A stretch of 64,000 nt of DNA from Limnomonas spitsbergensis. Lineage: Eukaryota; Chlorophyta; Chlorophyceae; Chlamydomonadales. Below, one piece after another: positions 56,701 through 64,000 of this stretch; positions within the stretch are counted from its first letter, which is position 1, and every line of letters begins with the position of its first letter. A model generated the notes under the pieces. It saw only the letters and a list, made by a program, of their open reading frames with translations, searched no databases and was not told the DNA's origin. A program made the translations under genes and the position numbers. The stretch lies in NCBI GenBank assembly GCA_037349105.1, contig JAYJMM010000069.1, forward strand, positions 682,001-746,000, read 5' to 3'.

Positions 56701-58206
56701 TCAATTTTGAAGTCTCGGTTTTTTCAGCATATCATGTTTCTCGAGGCTCAAAGCACAGAGTCTGCTCAAATCAATGTGCCCAAAACCCTGAACCCTAATC
56801 ATTTCCCCCCCCGGCTACAAGCCATCAGCCCCCCAAACCTGCTCCTCCGCTCACACAGCCCTCCTCCTCGCATGTATCGCTTGCCTGCTGGCAGAGCCTT
56901 TTGGCCCTAAACCCTGTCGGTAGAGCCTCATGGCCCTAAACCCTGTCCATTTTTCCCTTGCAAGATGCTGGCTCGGCGCGAGGGGCGTGCCGCCATGATG
57001 CTGCGTCTGGACATCGCCTGCCTGCCCTGCTCAAATGCCGACTGTGCGTTGCTGCCTGGTGAGATCCAAAATCTTCAGCTTTGAACCTCCAACGCTTAAG
57101 CCTCAACCCAAAACCTACACTTTCAAACTGTCAGCCTGATATGTGATGTTTGAGCCGAGTGTGACCATTATGTATCTCAAAGAGTCCAAGCGCAGTTTCT
57201 CAAATTGGTGCTCAGGTGCGGAGACAGTGGCCCAGAGAGTCACGTCCAAGTCGTGGCGGCGGATGTCCAAGGACAGCGCACGTGCTCAGAGCTATGTGGA
57301 CAGGGTGCTCAACCTTGGGGGAGGTGGTGGCGGCAGAGGGTCAGGGCAGGTGAGAGGGAAGGGGGGGTAGAGGATCGGGGCAGGTGAGAGGGGGTGAGAG
57401 GGGGAGGGGGGACCGAGGATTCGGGCAGGTGACAGGGGGCCGGGGAGGAGGGGGTGCAGAGAATCAGGGCAGTTGAGAGGAGGAGGGATGGGATGGTAGG
57501 GTGTGGTAGAGGATCGGGGCCGCTGAGGGGGGGGGCAGAGGATCGGGGCAGCTTAGGGGGGCGGGGTCGGGGGAAGTGGGGGGGTGGGCAGAGGATGGGG
57601 GCAGCTTAGGGGGGCGGGGCGGGGGCGGGGACGGGGGGGGGACAGAGGATGGGGACTGATTATCCTGTAAGTGCAATACTGTCCCACAGGGTCATTCACA
57701 ATGTTAGAATGGGGTTTTAGTGGAGGGCTCAGGGTTTCTAAAAATGCAAAACAAACCGTCTAAAAACACATCCACAATGTGATCATGGAGCCCTGATGTT
57801 GCTCATGTGCGGTCTGCAGCTAATTCCCCGTAAACAGATTGGCTGGTTGCTATGGGTGGGGCCTTATCAGTGTTTCTGTTAGGGTGCTCCAGACCCCCCT
57901 GACATGCCTGCCCTCTTGTGTACACAGGGTCATGGCGGGGGCAGAGGCTATGGGCAGCGTAATGGGGACCAAGGCAGGTCAGGTGGCTTTGCGGGACGTG
58001 GCAGGGGGCCTGCTGACGGAGCCAGGGGAATCAGCAGCTGGTCGGCTGGCCGTGGTGCGGGAGGAGCTGGTGGCTTCCACCCGGGGGGGGCAGCTCAGCG
58101 GGGGCGGGGGGGCAGTGCTGTAGTGGGCGGAAGGGGTAGGGGGCGATACCAGGGCGGCAGGGGCAGGGGGCAGGTCGAGGACGGATGGCAGTCAGTGCAG
58201 CATTAA
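33438..58206 (+). CDS. XRN: XRN-family 5'-3' exoribonuclease, complete, 25 exons
   Basis: Exons: 33438-33440, 33511-33628, 34621-34750, 35509-35624, 35993-36084, 36427-36516, 36939-37081, 37661-37715, 38263-38410, 38823-39407, 39773-39921, 42638-42779, 43096-43261, 44897-45052, 46218-46273, 46854-46986, 47471-47572, 50855-51084, 51853-51934, 52635-52747, 54228-54343, 56178-56531, 56965-57058, 57216-57349, 57928-58206. Sum 3786 nt, 1261 residues, all phases closing. XRN enzymes degrade 5'-monophosphate RNA. Conserved blocks: [21 protein letters not shown] (about residue 40), [15 protein letters not shown] (93), [11 protein letters not shown] (192), [10 protein letters not shown] (222), [13 protein letters not shown] (467), QRYYE (660), WLYPYHYAP (725), QLMSVLPPR (787). 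Catalytic acidic residues are present. A roughly 150-residue acidic, low-complexity insert (299-450) splits the catalytic region. The tail is Gly/Arg-rich. Nuclear (XRN2-like) or cytoplasmic (XRN4-like) type is not decidable. Confidence 0.95.
33441..33510 (+). other. Intron directly after the start codon
   Basis: GTAAGT follows the ATG and TTCACAG precedes GGTGTGCCTGGC. The first coding exon is only the start codon. The choice is forced by the universal XRN N-terminus (M-G-V-P). Confidence 0.9.
33705..33935 (+). repeat. Dispersed repeat family A copy, interrupted
   Basis: GCCGCTGGGTGGCCATCACT, GGGCCGATCAGGACCCAAT, then about 80 bp of other text, GCAGGGCTTGCTGTGCCAGG and tail CTGTAGCTGAGGCTGGCTAA. 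Confidence 0.65.
34245..34395 (+). repeat. Dispersed repeat family A copy
   Basis: GCTGGGCCGATGGGGACC, AAACTTTGCCTGGCCTACGG and tail AGTGTAGCTGAATCAC followed by TTTGAAACAAACAGT. Confidence 0.75.
34425..34545 (+). pseudogene. Dead copy of the XRN exon 3 acceptor junction
   Basis: ATAAACCACATCACACATTG, then CCCATGCTGGCGTG, copies the exon 3 start (ATGAACCACATCATCCATTG, CCCATGCTGGTGTG) 120 bp upstream. The acceptor CCTAG has become CCATA and the methionine codon ATA. Confidence 0.75.
34770..35110. repeat. Three tandem units of about 130 bp in XRN intron 3
   Basis: CATGTCAGACCACCAATGGG occurs at about 34777, 34894 and 35037, each followed by a ACCGGC-like and TCTCCT-rich text; GCACGCGAGACCAC follows twice. 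Confidence 0.85.
35260..35430 (+). repeat. Dispersed repeat family A copy
   Basis: TTCGGGGGCCCCCGGCCGGC, CACCCCTGGGCCAATTGG, AAACCTTGACCGGCCTAC, ACAGGGCTTGCTGCACCAG and tail ending AAGCATGCTAAAATAAA. Confidence 0.75.
36160..36330 (-). repeat. Dispersed repeat family A copy
   Basis: Reverse orientation: GCAATTTAGCTCCTTCACGG, CTGGTGCAACAAGCCCTGC and GGCCGGCCTATGTTGGTCCC. Confidence 0.65.
36590..36855. repeat. TGCATGGCTC degenerate minisatellite
   Basis: GCATGG(C/A)TC(T/C)-type words recur every 10-15 bp in XRN intron 6. Confidence 0.8.
37370..37570. repeat. CTGCCCAACTGTTTT minisatellite
   Basis: Units of about 16-20 bp (TCTGCCCAACTGTTGTC) in XRN intron 7. Confidence 0.85.
37716..37780 (+). 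repeat. Copies of the XRN exon 8 donor junction
   Basis: The exon end GAGCTGTTTGAACGGCAG/GTGAGC is followed by GAGCTGTTTGAATGACACGT, then TTGGAGCGGCAGGTGAGC and CTGTTTGAACGACAG: two or three short tandem copies. Confidence 0.8.
38411..38515 (+). repeat. Copies of the XRN exon 9 donor junction
   Basis: After GAGTTTGCTGACCAAGTGG/GTGAGT come GAAGTTTGTTGACCATGTTA/GTGAGT and CAGTTTGCAGAACAAGTGAG. Confidence 0.8.
39520..39765 (+). pseudogene. Dead copy of the 5' part of XRN exon 11
   Basis: At 39649-39700, GCCTGGACCTGCTGTTGTAC...TTGCTGCCTCAGCTGGGGTC copies the start of exon 11 with its TAG-type acceptor, but the codon CGG has become TGA. The following intron text GGCATGCCCTGATTCAGTCC is itself duplicated (39522 and 39702), giving a unit of about 180 bp. 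Confidence 0.85.
40262..41505. repeat. 40-bp minisatellite block 1, about 31 units, XRN intron 11
   Basis: Unit contains GGTAGGCTGTTTGATTGGCT and GTGTGGTTGACCGTGTGCTT. Variants TGAATT/TGATT and CCGTATG/CCGTGTG are mixed along the array. As 40 is not a multiple of three, three units give a 40-residue period and all three minus frames stay open for hundreds of codons; these are artefacts. Confidence 0.97.
41600..42425. repeat. 40-bp minisatellite block 2, about 20 units
   Basis: Same unit as block 1. A 105-bp non-repeat spacer (GGCTGGCTGGTTGCAGGCTG ... TTTATCAAAGTATGAGGCTG) follows each block (41498-41600 and 42420-42523) almost unchanged, so block plus spacer was duplicated as one piece. Confidence 0.95.
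43275..43690. repeat. Purine-rich low-complexity stretch
   Basis: GGGAGAGGGAGAGG-type text in XRN intron 13; no coding signal. Confidence 0.7.
43715..44367. repeat. 12-bp minisatellite TAGGTCAGCCTG, about 54 units
   Basis: Regular 12-bp period with variants GAAGGTCAGCCT, CATGTAGGTCAG and GTTGGTCAGCCT arranged in larger blocks of about 120 bp. Minus strand open as (LTYR)n, an artefact. Confidence 0.97.
45830..46035 (+). repeat. Dispersed repeat family A copy, degraded
   Basis: Only the tail is clear: CTTGTAGCTAAATTGCAGTT followed by GAAGCACGCTAATATAC. Confidence 0.5.
46575..46850. repeat. CCCTCAACCCCAA low-complexity repeat
   Basis: Telomere-like but irregular AACCCTCAACCCC words in XRN intron 15. 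Confidence 0.85.
47180..47345 (+). repeat. Dispersed repeat family A copy
   Basis: CCTTTGGGGGGCCAACAGGC, CCGGGCGGACGAGGACCAAA, CAGGGCTTGTTGCACCAAGC and tail AGTGTAGCTGAATCATCGTA. Confidence 0.7.
47553..49500 (+). repeat. Donor-junction minisatellite, about 60 units, XRN intron 17
   Basis: The last 17 nt of exon 17 with its donor (TACTGCCACCACGCAG/GTGAGG) start an array in which that junction plus GGACGAGGGTG or GGTTGAGGGTG recurs with unit lengths of 31, 33 and 36 bp. Nearly every unit keeps CAG/GTGAGG. Units from 49200 on are more diverged (CATCACACAGGTGAGG, ACAACACAAGCAAGG). Minus frames stay open for 446-646 codons, an artefact. Confidence 0.97.
49876..50521. repeat. 17-bp minisatellite, about 38 near-identical units
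   Basis: Unit CCAACCGCACCCTGGTA contains a KpnI-like palindrome GGTACC at the joint. Almost no variation is visible across 645 bp. Both strands stay open in several frames because 17 is not a multiple of three; these are artefacts. Confidence 0.97.
50600..50775. repeat. CTG/CAG trinucleotide tract, interrupted
   Basis: Runs of up to eight CTG in XRN intron 17, separated by GTTGCTG and TTCTGCTT. Confidence 0.85.
52755..53270. repeat. GGGGGGTGA / GGAGGAGGAGG low-complexity region
   Basis: Recurrent GCAGTGACTGCGGAGGAGGA and GGTGATTGGTGGG units in XRN intron 20; the pattern resumes at 53510-53690 after the inserted element. Starts right at the exon 20 donor (CAGCG/GTGAGGGGGG). Confidence 0.85.
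53277..53512 (+). mobile_element. tRNA-like SINE candidate
   Basis: A unique segment interrupts the purine repeat. Its left end has A-box-like TGGCGCTGGTACG, a 7-bp stem CGACCAC/GTGGTCG and B-box-like GGGCTCGATTCC at tRNA-like spacing. An unrelated body follows and it ends in (CTTT)n (CTTTCTTTCTTTCTT). This is the build of a tRNA-derived SINE. No clear target duplication was seen, and only one copy is in the window. Confidence 0.5.
54344..54745 (+). pseudogene. Two decayed copies of the XRN exon 21 donor end
   Basis: The true exon ends [23 protein letters not shown]. Copy at 54421-54474 reads [23 protein letters not shown]; copy at 54699-54742 reads EVIRGAL, stop, LTVIEQ/GTGAGT with an internal deletion. 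The copies have GT donors while the true exon has GC. Confidence 0.85.
54475..54672. repeat. 13-bp minisatellite TGAGGGGTGGGAG, about 15 units
   Basis: Starts directly at the donor of the first exon 21 copy (GAGCAG/GTGAGGGGTGGGAG), so the unit is the beginning of the intron. Confidence 0.95.
55000..55140 (-). repeat. Dispersed repeat family A copy
   Basis: Reverse orientation: GCTTAAGCTACACTTCAGCT, GTGCAGCAAGCCCTGCTG, GGGCAAGGTTTATTCCC. Confidence 0.7.
55190..55795. repeat. 23-bp minisatellite GGTCAAGTAGGTGGGTGGGT, about 26 units
   Basis: Units alternate GTAGGTGGG and GTAGTTGGG; in XRN intron 21. Confidence 0.95.
56020..56158 (+). repeat. Dispersed repeat family B copy 2
   Basis: GGGATCCATGAATTTACTAA, AGTTTGCCCTGAGGGCAGCA, AAAAGAAATTG and CCTGAGGGAGGGCAAATTA. 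The TTTGCCCT...CAGG and CCTG...AGGGCAAA blocks are inverted to each other, so it can fold back. Lies directly upstream of XRN exon 22. Confidence 0.6.
57350..57660 (+). repeat. Donor-junction array after XRN exon 24
   Basis: The exon end GAGGGTCAGGGCAG/GTGAGAGGG is followed by about seven decayed units (GAGGATCGGGGCAGGTGAGA, GAGGATTCGGGCAGGTGACA, GAGAATCAGGGCAGTTGAGA and so on), 35-60 bp each. Confidence 0.85.
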
Positions 58207-59537
58207 AGCTCGTCAGGAGGCTGCGCTCGCCAGCAGGGCAATACATGGTCATGAACGACTTTTTTGCTAGATTCTGCGGTTGCTTTGAGGTAATGCCGTT
58301 TACGGGCTGGACGTTCTCATTATTGCTTCCACTTTCATTTTATTGCGAGGACGGGGATGTGCTGTCTGTCCACGTTTATGTCGAGCACCAGTCATGACTA
58401 ATGCTCAGTGGCCAGTTGCTGTTCGACGAAGTTTACCACCTGGTCCAAGGGGATCACTGATGGAAGAACTGGACTGTCTGGGACTTTCCTTTCAGATTCA
58501 GGGTTTCCATCAGTCTAGAGGGTGGGCCTTCCAGCCATGCCAGAGAAAAACGTGGACCTAAGGCTGACTCACAAGGGCAGCCCACAGTTCGGTTGGGAGG
58601 AAATGAGACAAATGGGATATATAAGGGGCAGACAGCAGCCAGAAAAGAAGGATAGTCAAAGAATCCCAAACCTTTGAAAAATCTTTGCCTCAACAAAAAG
58701 CCACCACTTGCTTCCACCAAGCTCGCTGTACCGGTAGGATCAGCAGCTCCCTGGTGGCCTGGTGAAATCCCAGCTGGCAAAAACTCGGGTAGCCCCACAA
58801 TTAGGCGCGAGTGCTTAAGCAGGCTGGGCTGTATCCTACCATTGAGGCAGTGCCCCAGCTGGAGGTGGCCGGTGGCCCACACAGCTGCCAACCGGACGTG
58901 TGCAGGCAGATGGTGCCTTAGACGTACTATGGCAGCCATGCGGCAAACACTGTGTAGCGCACATCTACCTTGCAGGCCTTCCTCGAACTGGCTACCGTTA
59001 CAGCATCCTTAAAAGACAGCGCTCTATAATGCTGGCGCCTAAACCACACATAAATCTTGTCATGTTATGCATGGTAAGCTGCATGTGACCAACGCCTTGT
59101 GCCATGCAATGAAAAAGGAATACACGTGGCGTATTGATGGCAAACAGGTCTCTTCGCGAGTAGGCTAGATGCCTCAGCATGCAATGAGCAGTCTCGGAGG
59201 GTCAATGAGGCCTCCTGAGCTGAGGACTGCGATAAGGCAATGCTTTGGGGTGGTACAGGATAATCTCTGTACTCCCAAGGAGGTGACAGCGTGAGGATCC
59301 AGCAACCATGCACCTCATGGCAGCAGAATCACAATCATTGGCTCTGACAGGCTTGCCTTGACGAACATACCGAAGCCATCATCACCCTTCCTTATACTAG
59401 ATCGCTCGACCGATCAGCTGCTCGCCTTGGCAGCTCTTGCAGCAGCAAGTCTGGACATGCAGGACATGAGTTCAGACGTAAGCCGATGCCGTCGACGACG
59501 TATAAGAGTATAAAAGCGACGGGATGGGAAGACGCAC
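58207..59537. other. Region between convergent genes
   Basis: Holds the 3' side of the exonuclease gene and of the minus-strand small gene. A 161-codon minus frame (58454-58939, start AAIVRLRHHLPAHVRLAAVW) has protein-like composition but matches no family I know and has no partner exon. Confidence 0.3.
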
Positions 59538-59898
59538 TCACTGGGCTTTGAAGTTTACCATCTTGTTCTCCTCATATGCCATCATCCAGCATGGGAAACC
59601 GAAAACGCCCAATGTCACAATCGTGAGAGCGAACGTGGTCATCATTGCAGGCGGTTGGAACTGCACATAGCAAGCGCAGAGCTCGGTCGGACAGCAAAGA
59701 GGAAATTGGGACGACAGGCTCAACCCCTTGTCGCAACTGGAAACTCACGTCAAAGTCAAGCTTGTAGCTACTATCTCCAAAGACGTGGTCTAAGCTGGTA
59801 TCAGGCTTCGGTGGGGGGAGGCAGTCCCCGTGACCGGCCATACCTCTTTGGCCCCTGGCAAGGGGGCGCACCAAACGCTTAGCTAGTAACGACAACAT
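59538..59898 (-). CDS. Small single-span protein, probably mitochondrial inner membrane
   Basis: Two exons, 59749-59898 and 59538-59660 (273 nt, 90 residues). The donor is GAC/GTGAGT and the acceptor TATGTGCAG; both joins are in phase. The N-terminus MLSLLAKRLVRPLARGQRG is Arg-rich, without acids, typical of a mitochondrial presequence. A single membrane helix (TTFALTIVTLGVFGFPCWMM) is followed by a short tail (AYEENKMVNFKAQ). Architecture and size recall nuclear-encoded small subunits of respiratory complexes such as cytochrome c oxidase, but no subunit could be matched with confidence. An upstream in-frame ATG exists; the start at 59898 was chosen because it gives the presequence. Confidence 0.75.
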
Positions 59899-60065
59899 GC
59901 TGCCTGCTTTCGATACAATCCTTGAATGCATGCATAAATGATGAACACGTATGCCGTACACGTCTTGCATGCTGTCCGTACTTCCCCCGACGAATTTGAA
60001 TCATAGCCACTCGGCATCAACAGGCGACTATGTAGAGCTCCCTTATAACAAAAAAAAGCTTTGAA
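59899..60065. promoter_or_regulatory. Short divergent promoter region
   Basis: Only 167 bp separate the start codons of the small membrane protein (minus) and RNase H2 subunit C (plus). CCCTTATAACAAAA at about 60040 is TATA-like for the plus gene. Confidence 0.5.
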
Positions 60066-61968
60066 ATGGCTGCTGGTTCGATCACTTGGAGCAGTGCCAA
60101 GCCAACGCCAGATGGCAGTGCACACTGGTTACCAATCAGGATCTCACATGGCAGCTCCTCGGCAGAGCTGTCTTCGTTCATTGACAGCAAAGAAGAAGAA
60201 GGTGATCCACATGCCTTCCCCCTCAGAGCAGCAAACTGCTACTGGCTTGCAGAGTTGCAGCATGCGGCATGCTGCATGCCTGTTGAACTTCAAGAATACA
60301 GTGGACCTGTGCTGCAACATTAACAATGTATGATGCCTCAATCTTGGTGTCTTTGTTTCTGAAGCATGCATCTTGAAGCTCATGCCTCCTCAGCTTACGA
60401 GCTTACTGCTTATGCGCCTCGCCAGGAAATCAACGTACTGCTACTCTTCGGGGAAGGCTACTGAAAGGTATACCAGATGGTCTCTATACCAACTCCGGAT
60501 GTCTGGATTTCTTGAACTAACCTGATGGGCGGTCACAGCTGCATCAAACTTCAGTCGACAACAGAGCGCGCGAAAGTCACAAGTGAAATGGTCAGCACTC
60601 ATCAGCATGGACTGTACCTGTACCTTCACAGGAAGTACATTGGAGCTGCCAGAGGAGTATATTGCCATGTCTCTGTTGCAAGACCATGACGCACCTTCTG
60701 GAGCTGCCCGAGACGACGATGACGAGGATGAGGAAGGGAATCCCGGAGGGGGCGTCCGAGCCAAGCAATTGGGCAAGACTTGGGTGGCCTCTCATACCAT
60801 GCGCTCAATCACAATCTGGGGACACGACTCGGCGCCAACGAAAGCTGACGTCGGGCGCCGCTGCCTCGATTTTCTAACTGTAGCGCAAAAGGTGGGAATG
60901 TGGAGGAGCCCCTTCTTTTCTCCTTTCCTTCTTTTCTTCTTTCCTTCTTTTAACTTTTTAAGGATATAGAGAAACTTGGTCCTGATTGCACCTCCATTGA
61001 GAGATTGTGATCAAGTCCAGTTTTAAGGCAGTGGATTCACAAAGGAAGCCAAGGCATAGTCTTGGTGGGGAAGGCGGGAGGGTACCTGATCCCCCCCGCC
61101 GTGGGGTTCCGGGGTCACCTTTCAGTGAGGGTTCGGTGGCAAAGGACCCGCACTTCAGAAACAGCCTCACGTGAAGCATACGAATCCATGAATACAAATG
61201 AGAAATCCATCATTAAAAATGGAGAGAAATTGAGTTCTTCAATTGTGTGTGGGCCCGGATAGCATCGTTCAGAGTCCCGCCGATGTTAAGGCACAGTTTG
61301 CACCACCATTGATTTTTATTTGTGTTTGTGTTGAAGTCGAGGTCCTCGCGCCAAAAGTAAAATACCGGTATAGGAAAACATTTTTTCCTGACCCCTTGGT
61401 TGACTTTCAAGCGCCATCACTGCAAACCCTACCATGGTATTACAATCCGGCTAAACCTATGCCGTATCATACAAAATCCCGCTGTATCGCGCTACCTTGG
61501 TGGTACAATCCCGCTTAACCTGTGCCGTGACGTGCCCAATTATGCTGCCTTGAATCCTATGAACTCTTTCCGCCATCTTGTAAACACATTTTTTAAACAC
61601 AGACATTTCCGACTGGGTGTAGGGCCGTGCCCCAAACCCCTGTTGCAGTGCAGTCCCAACCTCAAAAGTAACATGTTTCATCGCAAATCGCGATATGTCA
61701 CTGCCCACAACAATCGCTGCCTAAACGAGCTGGACTTGAGCCCTCAACCTTTGTCTAGTGCCTGAATGTCTGAACGGAACACAACATGACAAGAAACCTC
61801 AATCTGCCTTAAGTCTTCCTTTTTGACATTTGCCTCTTGACGAAGGAAGCTGCATCTTCTTTCTGGCATGGCTGCTGACCCTCTGCGCTCCATTTGTTGC
61901 CTCAGGTTCATGCACCGGTCACCAGAGAGCAGGTTCAAGCTCAGCTGGCATTGGCGACAAATTCATGA
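60066..61968 (+). CDS. RNASEH2C: Ribonuclease H2 subunit C
   Basis: Exons 60066-60201, 60632-60891 and 61906-61968 give 459 nt, 152 residues, with phases 1 and 0 closing. RNase H2 removes ribonucleotides from DNA and RNA from RNA:DNA hybrids in the nucleus; subunit C is a structural partner of the non-catalytic B subunit. Family features: N-terminal SAHWLPIRISHGSSSAELSSF, LELPEEYIAMSLLQ (family consensus LPEGYxGxVL), an acidic linker (DDDDEDEEG), and the C-terminal block SITIWGHDSAPTKADVGRRC with FLTVAQK/VHAPVTREQV. The usual FRGR strand before LELPE is not seen, so one small phase-1 exon may be missing from this model. TGTAA, the green-algal poly(A) signal, lies about 20 nt after the stop. 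Confidence 0.85.
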
Positions 61969-64000
61969 CCAGGCTTACCCTGCTGCCTGTAAACCCATAG
62001 GCTCTAGTCAGGGGGGTCTGGAAACTTTCTCAAGGGCTGCCTAGGGATGGTGAATACTTAATACCGGCAGAGCCTTTGACCATTCCAGGGACGTGAATTC
62101 ATCCCACAGACTTGCCATTAGAGCCGACTAAAGAGCAGGAAGATTGACGGGAGATTGAGTAGACACAAGGTATTTGAAGGATTGATGTTCTGGAGCAACA
62201 GCATTGTTGTGACAAGTGCCGTAAAGAGTCTAGCTGACACTAGGATTTTGTTTTTTCACGTCTCAACTTTTTATGACCCCGAATCTACTCTGAAACAATG
62301 CACAGTGGCAGTTCGGTGGTGATAAATGGGGTTGAGGGTTAGGGCAGACCTAGTGTCTGGAGTGTGGTAGACGTGGTGGCAATACAGGTGGGGCAGTCGT
62401 AGTATACAGATATCTCACACAGGTCAACTCCTTAGTACTTAGTAGGCCCACCTCCGTCCTGTCAAGCACCCAGATTGCATTGGCTATACAAGCCGCATAG
62501 GATCAACCGTGGCCGCTTGCTTAAGGGAACCTGGTCCCTCCGAATTTAGCTGGATTATCCAAAACCCAGTTAACTGTACTGCAAAGGGAAACAGATCAGA
62601 AACACTACACTTTGCCTTCTGTCAAGGACATACCACCTCTAGGCTATGTTGTATGTACATGCGTGGGCGCTCGTGCCTACTGTGGCCGCAGGCTTGGGGA
62701 TGTCCACAACAAAATGGGGAAGGGAATTTGTTTCTAACCGTGGCCACATTGTCGGTTACAGGTATGTCTACATAGGACACAAAGTGGATCGCAGAGTGAA
62801 CAGAAAAACAGCCAATTGCCTGCTGTGGCAGCAAGCACGGGGATGAAAGCATATAAATAAAATGTGATGTTCTGCTGGACTGTGAAACCAGGGTAAAACT
62901 TCACAACTCGAAATAAGCCAAGGAGAAAGACCAGAGAACAAAATACAGCATGCCATGGCCACAAGCTTGAGTACAGCTACACCTGACAACAAGTTAGCGA
63001 TCTGCCCCGCAACCTTACAGCCAGCGCTGGATTGCCCTTGGTGCCTTTGATGCTGCCAACCGGCAAGGCACCACCGCTCTCAACGATGCAGCTGATCTGG
63101 CACCAAGCACTAGTGTATACCCGCTCTGTTCTTAACCTGCTACCAAGCACGCTAGCGGCGCCATCCAACTCAGCAACCCTGAACCAATGCGATGTCATTA
63201 TGGGCGTCGTCGAGCGGACTTCCCTACTGGCCCAGGTTGCCACCAGTCTAGCAGAGCATCACATTTGGTTTGTTCGTTAAGGCAGCTCGATAACGCAGCC
63301 GGGCGCCTGAAGCAGCAGCCAGTGGCTTATGTTGCTTACGTAGGTCACAGGAACGCGGCCGCAGTTGCCCAAGCTGGTGATCAGGGAGGCTACTTGCTCC
63401 TTAGCCTGGTGTATGTGCAGTGTTGTTAACAGTCCAGCAGAGCATCAGAGCATCACATTTGATGTATGGAACATGTGCCCGTAAACCAGTACGGGCACTT
63501 ATAAGGCTAGGTCAGCGAGCGAAAACCAGTGCGCCCCTGGGCAAGAAACTGACACACAACCACAAAACAAAGGCGTGGGAATGAACCCCATATGCCTGTA
63601 TATGACACGCATGGACTACCATGCAGATATGACATGTTGCTGAGAGTATCTGAGACCTACATTATCAGTGTTATTGCAACCCCAGGCTGTACGGTGTACA
63701 ACAGGATGTTGCTTCGTTCTCCATTCTTACATCTCATCTCTTCGCTTTTCATGCCCGTATCTCCGATGAAAATCCCTCCTCTGGGGCCCCAAGTTGAACT
63801 GTTGAAGTCTCGATAATGTGCAGAACACAGAGGACTTTGAGGTTGAAAGTAAATAACCACTAATGGATATGAAAACGTGTTGCGGCTAAGCTTGAACCCA
63901 GAAAGCAGTGCACGTGGTGTCGTGATTGGTTCGTAGTTTTGTGAACTAGGTCTGTTGGATCGTTGGATGACCATCGCATGCACTTGCATGTGGGATTCAG
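61969..64000. other. Right end, no supported gene
   Basis: Exon-like text occurs on the plus strand near 63020-63115 (WIALGAFDAANRQGTTALND) and 63155-63265 (SATLNQCDVIMGVVERTSLL), and AGCAGAGCATCACATTTG is duplicated at 63250 and 63435. No splice-consistent model or family match was found. Confidence 0.3.

Noticed and set aside
58454..58939. 161-codon minus-strand frame as a gene
   Set aside because: Protein-like composition but no recognised family and no splice or start support; kept only as a note.

Overview
The window is a piece of nuclear genome from a eukaryote, most likely a green alga (Chlorophyta). The genes have many introns with GT-AG (and several GC-AG) borders, coding exons are rich in Ala, Gly, Ser and Gln, the plant-type telomere heptamer TTTAGGG is scattered through introns, and introns are full of minisatellites. 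The genus cannot be told from sequence alone. Gene models below were built by hand: each exon was required to have splice signals, an open frame and a codon phase matching its neighbours.

Layout. (1) About 1-16.8 kb, minus strand (start perhaps at 21.3 kb): a very large AMPK/SNF1-like protein kinase gene with a long low-complexity N-terminal part and a catalytic domain that runs off the left edge. (2) 17-21 kb: satellite-like repeats, probably in or upstream of the 5' part of that gene. (3) 23.0-28.0 kb, minus: a complete six-exon TBC-domain Rab GTPase-activating protein. (4) 28.7-31.4 kb (perhaps 32.4 kb), plus: an unrecognised multi-exon gene, divergent from the TBC gene. (5) 33.4-58.2 kb, plus: a complete 25-exon XRN-family 5'-3' exoribonuclease whose phases close perfectly (3786 nt, 1261 residues). 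(6) 59.5-59.9 kb, minus: a two-exon 90-residue protein that looks like a small mitochondrial inner-membrane subunit. (7) 60.1-62.0 kb, plus: ribonuclease H2 subunit C, only 167 bp from the start of gene 6. (8) 62-64 kb: no supported gene.

The most striking property is how the introns are built. Nearly every one contains tandem, decayed copies of the neighbouring splice junction, made of the exon end plus its donor or acceptor. Some stop at 2-5 copies; others have grown into arrays. The extreme case is intron 17 of the exonuclease, where about 60 copies of the exon-17 donor junction fill 2 kb. One kinase exon has a same-length, open-frame second copy that could be an alternative exon or its remnant. 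Two dispersed repeat families, one tRNA-like SINE candidate and one long near-perfect hairpin complete the picture.

Functionally the genes are unrelated housekeeping functions (signalling, vesicle traffic, RNA decay, RNA:DNA hybrid removal, mitochondrial membrane); no gene cluster or pathway is implied.
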